From Amoebophrya sp. AT5.2 (lineage: Eukaryota; Sar; Dinophyceae; Syndiniales; Amoebophryaceae), in contig RXOD01004553.1 in assembly GCA_005223375.1 (NCBI GenBank), positions 1 to 20,565 on the forward strand: DNA of 20,565 nucleotides, read 5' to 3'. This document shows positions 17,466-20,565 of the stretch, one piece after another (position 1 is the first letter of the stretch; each line of letters opens with the position of its first letter). The notes beneath the pieces are model-generated. The model was not told where the DNA came from and did not search any database. It saw only the letters and a program-made list of their open reading frames with translations. The position numbers and the translations under genes are program-made.

Positions 17466-17948
17466 CCCGTTCATACCTCATAAGCGTGGGCGAAAAATAT
17501 CACTGCGTTAACGAATAGCACAATGAAATCGTTGTACTTACTGTAAGTTGATTGCCTTGTTTGCGCATTCCATTTCGAATTCGATGTCGATCACGTTCTC
17601 GATGTTGATTTCTCAAGACCAAAAACACCGCATGTCGACTCGAGCTAGAGTTCGGGAGAGGCAGCGCCTATCATTATTCCACCTACGCCTTTTGATCTTC
17701 TCGCTGCGACCGTTGGTTCGCTGTTCGAGCTGGTGCGAGTGCGATGTCGGCTCTGACGCCGAAGCGAGCAGAAGTTCGCGGGTTGTAAATAAGCAGTACC
17801 GCGAGCGATGACATGCAAATTTTGGCCTAGGTCGTGGAGAGCCAGAGCCGACCTACGCCTACCTGAACTTGCACTCGTCCATCTTCATTGTTCGAAATCC
17901 AAATGAGACAAATAAGTAAGAAAAAGCGAGCCCCCTCGGCGTCTGAAA
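17466..17948. other. Intergenic spacer
   Basis: A 480-bp spacer between two co-directional genes. One 87-codon frame (17548-17811) has no recognisable content. It contains an imperfect palindrome, CGACTCGAGCTAGAGTTCGG, near 17637. Nothing else stands out. Confidence 0.5.
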
Positions 17949-18729
17949 ATGACCGCACTGGCTGGCCCGTCGACGGCTGCGAGCAGTTCACGCGGGGGAC
18001 CGCGGTACCCGTACCAGGGTAGCTCTGCGATGGAGCAAGTGCTGCACTGCAGCGCGCTGCACGAGGATCCCGCTAGCAAGCGCGAGTCCAAATCCGTTCC
18101 AGCCGAAAAGCCAAAGTCCCACCTGCACTACCCAGACTACAAACAGTAAGTTTGTTGAGGATTACCTGGATTCATTTTCATATGTTGCTGCTGCTGATAC
18201 ATTCGAGGACTGGACGATTTTACAATCCTCGCGCACACATGATGCGCATAGAGATAGATATGGGTTTAGTATTCGGCTTGTTCCATCATGCCCATGGTCG
18301 TCGTGGAGGCATCATTTGAAGAACAACGAACCAGGTCAAGTTACGAGAACGCGCCGACTCTGTCAAATCGAACGTCGCTAGACGAATGCCGGTTTTTTGT
18401 TGCGGGAAGACTCGGCAAGAAGCGGTTCGCAGAAACGCACTCGAGCGCCTTGTCACCGACCGACGAAAACATATTCGCACCATTCAGGGTGAGAAATCGC
18501 TAAATCTGTTTCTTTGGTATCCACTTTATTACGAGTTAGTGCTGAGGACGAGCAATGGCAATCCAATGTATCTATGAGTGACGAAGATTTGATTGTTTTT
18601 TTTTTTTCGATTTCGTGAGCAAGACACGATTGTGACCGTCTCGCACAGGTGGGAAAAGGGAGACAGCATGCGAACGCGGGACACCAGGTGTCGAAAACCA
18701 GTCTCGAGCAGATGCGGTACGACTACTGA
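17949..18729 (+). CDS. Three-exon small uncharacterised protein, 143 residues
   Basis: Exon 1 starts at ATG 17949 and ends at 18145, where an ideal donor GTAAGT follows (reading on instead hits an in-frame TAA at 18147). Exon 2 is 18335-18488 and exon 3 18649-18729, ending in TGA. Phases fit (197, 154 and 81 nt; 432 in total), and both acceptors are CAG|GT as in the other genes. The protein begins MTALAGPSTAASSSRGGPRY and ends LEQMRYDY. It is Ser/Lys-rich, polar, and has no membrane segment or motif I recognise. The short aromatic pieces (HLHYPDYKQ, IFAPFR) might bind a partner, but that is speculation. Exon 2 could also be read in another frame, so exon choice is moderately certain. Confidence 0.55.
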
Positions 18730-19836
18730 CGAAATGAACCCCGCCGCCGTTGAGGTTGAACAACAAGATTGATTGCTTCCGGCGGTTGCGCTGAAGATCA
18801 CGCTATGGCTATATTGAAAAGTGTGGACGTGAAAAATTTCAATGCAATAAAATGCCTCGGTGCTAATACATCGATAACGAACGCTAATGCACGGCGTGGG
18901 TGTAGCCGCACGGTGCAATTTGTTGCGCTACCAGTTGTACCTACGTAGATTAGAACAACAAAAGATCCATCCCCTTATCTATGCTTTGAAAATGGTAGAT
19001 GGCGGGTAATTCCTCAAAGACGGAGACCTCCGCTTCGTCCCTTGGTTCCCGTTCCGTAACCTGCGTAAAAACTACATGCGCAGCGGCCGAGGCCGTCAGC
19101 ATCACAACACTGATCCTGAATTCATCGCCGAGGGTTGTGGAAACCCAGCAACGTGAAGCTACAACAAGCATCAAAGAGCTCCAAAGAATAAGAATGTACC
19201 ACTGCAGTTGTACGGTACGCGTACGCCTGCGCGGCGGCGTCAGCAGAATGATCATGTGCTGTATCCAACTTTGCTTGATCTTGTTCTACGTCGACGTCGT
19301 ACGTAGGGTTTGCCACGGATCGGAAAACGGCCCATTTTCTGGCGAAGCGAATTTGCGCACCCTGGCTGTAGTGCAGCTCTCAGCATCGAGGCATCTCTTG
19401 AGATCAGTTTCCGTAAGGGTCGTGAAGATCAGTTTCTGTGGAGTGATGGGTTTCATTCGTGTTGAGCAAGCTCGATGCATCAGTTTGGGTTGGGTACGAT
19501 AACGATTGCAAGGCAGGGACGTCCCCGGTGCTCCTCGCTCCAGCTGCAGCCTGCAGCACAACTCGTCATCGTCGCTGCTGCAAGACATTGTTGATTTAAG
19601 TCTTCATGGACGCAGCTTCCTGTAGAAGTTCACCTTGATGTTTAAGCCATGCATTACTTGGACGGATCTATCAGTCACGCCCATCGGTAGTGAAGACAAA
19701 GAAATAACATCGATCACAAGTCGAGAGAAGAACGACCACCGACGACTACGGGCACCTCGTCCACCACCAGCTTCCTGCGTTAGATTTACAAGCGATACGA
19801 TTTCAATTTACGCCCGATTTTCACCAGATCTTCACC
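18730..19836. other. Intergenic spacer
   Basis: An AT-richer 1.1-kb stretch between the small three-exon gene and the last gene. The only sizeable frame is 18999-19502 on +, listed separately as weak. The last bases hold CACCAG (ending at 19827), a possible splice acceptor 9 bases before the next ATG. Confidence 0.45.
18999..19502 (+). CDS. Possible ORF, 167 residues (weak)
   Basis: An ATG at 18999 opens a 167-codon frame starting MAGNSSKTETSASSLGSRSV. The first 40 codons look moderately coding-like; the remainder is Cys/Val/Arg-rich with no recognisable domain and with mixed third positions. An overlapping minus-strand frame (18950-19255) has a hydrophobic start and is about equally plausible. 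Either may be chance. Confidence 0.18.
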   Translation: MAGNSSKTETSASSLGSRSVTCVKTTCAAAEAVSITTLILNSSPRVVETQQREATTSIKELQRIRMYHCSCTVRVRLRGGVSRMIMCCIQLCLILFYVDVVRRVCHGSENGPFSGEANLRTLAVVQLSASRHLLRSVSVRVVKISFCGVMGFIRVEQARCISLGWVR

Positions 19837-20565
19837 ATGAATCCCGTCCACCAGGGTATACTCCGGAACCAGAAGAAGCGCAAGGCCGCTGAGGCCGCTG
19901 AGTCGATTCGGCAAAAGCAGCTGAACGCGGGGGCCAAAGTGCTGAACAAGGATAAGAAAGCCAGCGCCCCCTCCAGCACCTCCACGAGGGATCACGCCTC
20001 CGAGGAGTCCGGCTTCAGCCTCTGCTGTTGCTGCCCCCGGCGTCAAGGCCCGTCCCGCGGCGTGCTGCAGCCCGAGAAGAAGGCGAAGGCCACGGTGATC
20101 GATCACGAGTCGGTGCTGCTACTCGACGAGACCAAGACCAAGGACGACGTCAGCAGGGACCCGAAGGCCTTCGACAACGTGGCCGCTGCCGCGGTCTACG
20201 AGCCGCGCACGACCGTGGACAGTGTGGGTTCCGGTTACGTTCTCCCGAGCAGTGCCACTGCATGGGACCACATTAACTCGACGACGTCGCTCAGGTCCTC
20301 GCTGGTTTCGGCGGCCGCGGCGCGGCGGTCGCGCAGGTCCTCAGTGCCTGGATCGGAGGTGGACGGTGCTGGCATTTTTAAATCGAAAGCGGGGGCGGGC
20401 GACGAACAAGTACTACTACGAGCAGGAGAGACAGCAGCAGTAGCAGATGAAGAGGACGATGAAGACGATGATCCACCAGTCGTGACTCGCGACGATCTGC
20501 TCGAAGAAGACAGGGAGAAGTGGGACAACATGAGTATGCCGATTTTTTCTACTTCACTTGGAACT
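19837..20565 (+). CDS. Uncharacterised charged protein with four-cysteine cluster (3' end outside window)
   Basis: ATG at 19837 (context TTCACCATGA) opens a frame with no stop to the right edge, 243 codons. The N-terminus is Lys/Ala-rich (QKKRKAAEAAESIRQKQ). It is followed by a Ser-rich linker and, at about residues 62-70, a cluster FSLCCCCPRR. Four adjacent Cys next to Arg are typical of S-acylation (palmitoylation) sites, so peripheral membrane attachment is possible; this is inference. The rest is polar, ending in an acidic run (ADEEDDEDDD) before DDLLEEDREKW. No domain is recognised. A donor-like GTATGCC at 20532, followed by T-rich DNA, suggests that the last 11 or so codons may be intron. 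Strong GC third-position bias supports coding. Confidence 0.7.
   Translation, partial: MNPVHQGILRNQKKRKAAEAAESIRQKQLNAGAKVLNKDKKASAPSSTSTRDHASEESGFSLCCCCPRRQGPSRGVLQPEKKAKATVIDHESVLLLDETKTKDDVSRDPKAFDNVAAAAVYEPRTTVDSVGSGYVLPSSATAWDHINSTTSLRSSLVSAAAARRSRRSSVPGSEVDGAGIFKSKAGAGDEQVLLRAGETAAVADEEDDEDDDPPVVTRDDLLEEDREKWDNMSMPIFSTSLGT

Noticed and set aside
1..20565. tRNA or rRNA genes, CRISPR arrays, bacterial operons or transposase genes
   Set aside because: By-eye scanning found no tRNA-like arm set, no regularly spaced repeats, no Shine-Dalgarno-linked gene series and no transposase-like protein. A tRNAscan or Rfam search was not possible, so small RNAs could be missed.

Overview
The window reads as nuclear DNA of a protist, most likely an alveolate of the dinoflagellate lineage; a compact parasitic form such as Amoebophrya (Syndiniales) is a good fit, but this is inference. 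The grounds are: all seven supported genes lie on the + strand; genes are split by short GT-AG introns with acceptors of the form AG|G; coding DNA is GC-rich at third positions while spacers are AT-richer; and single-domain voltage-gated channels with EF-hands are present. No tRNA, rRNA, CRISPR array, bacterial operon signal or known transposase was seen.

Layout, left to right. (1) 2-1906: the 3' part of a gene for an unrecognised acidic protein with a coiled coil. (2) 3030-5987: an intronless gene for a 985-residue six-helix voltage-gated cation channel with degenerate EF-hands and a very long disordered tail. (3) about 7979-10996: a second, related channel in at least seven exons (558 residues as modelled), with two canonical EF-hands and a C-terminal coiled coil. 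One of its introns (9141-9767) holds a 537-bp fold-back element with terminal inverted repeats and a 5-bp target duplication. (4) 12495-13846: a four-exon, 243-residue, seven-helix membrane protein resembling TRIC (trimeric intracellular cation) channels. (5) 15036-17465: a large low-complexity protein, not recognised. (6) 17949-18729: a three-exon, 143-residue protein, not recognised. (7) 19837 to the right edge: the 5' part of a gene for a charged protein with a four-cysteine cluster.

Three neighbouring genes encode predicted cation channels, two of them tandem paralogs, so the region looks like a small ion-channel neighbourhood. Shared function in calcium or membrane-potential signalling is inference only.

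The most striking pattern is at the introns. In nine of the ten junctions I place with confidence, the exon after the intron begins with GT, just as the intron does, so G|GT (up to AGGTA) is duplicated at both ends. This is what introns gained by insertion into AG|GT-like target sites (introner elements) would leave. With the fold-back element in the channel intron, it suggests a genome shaped by mobile, hairpin-forming intronic DNA.
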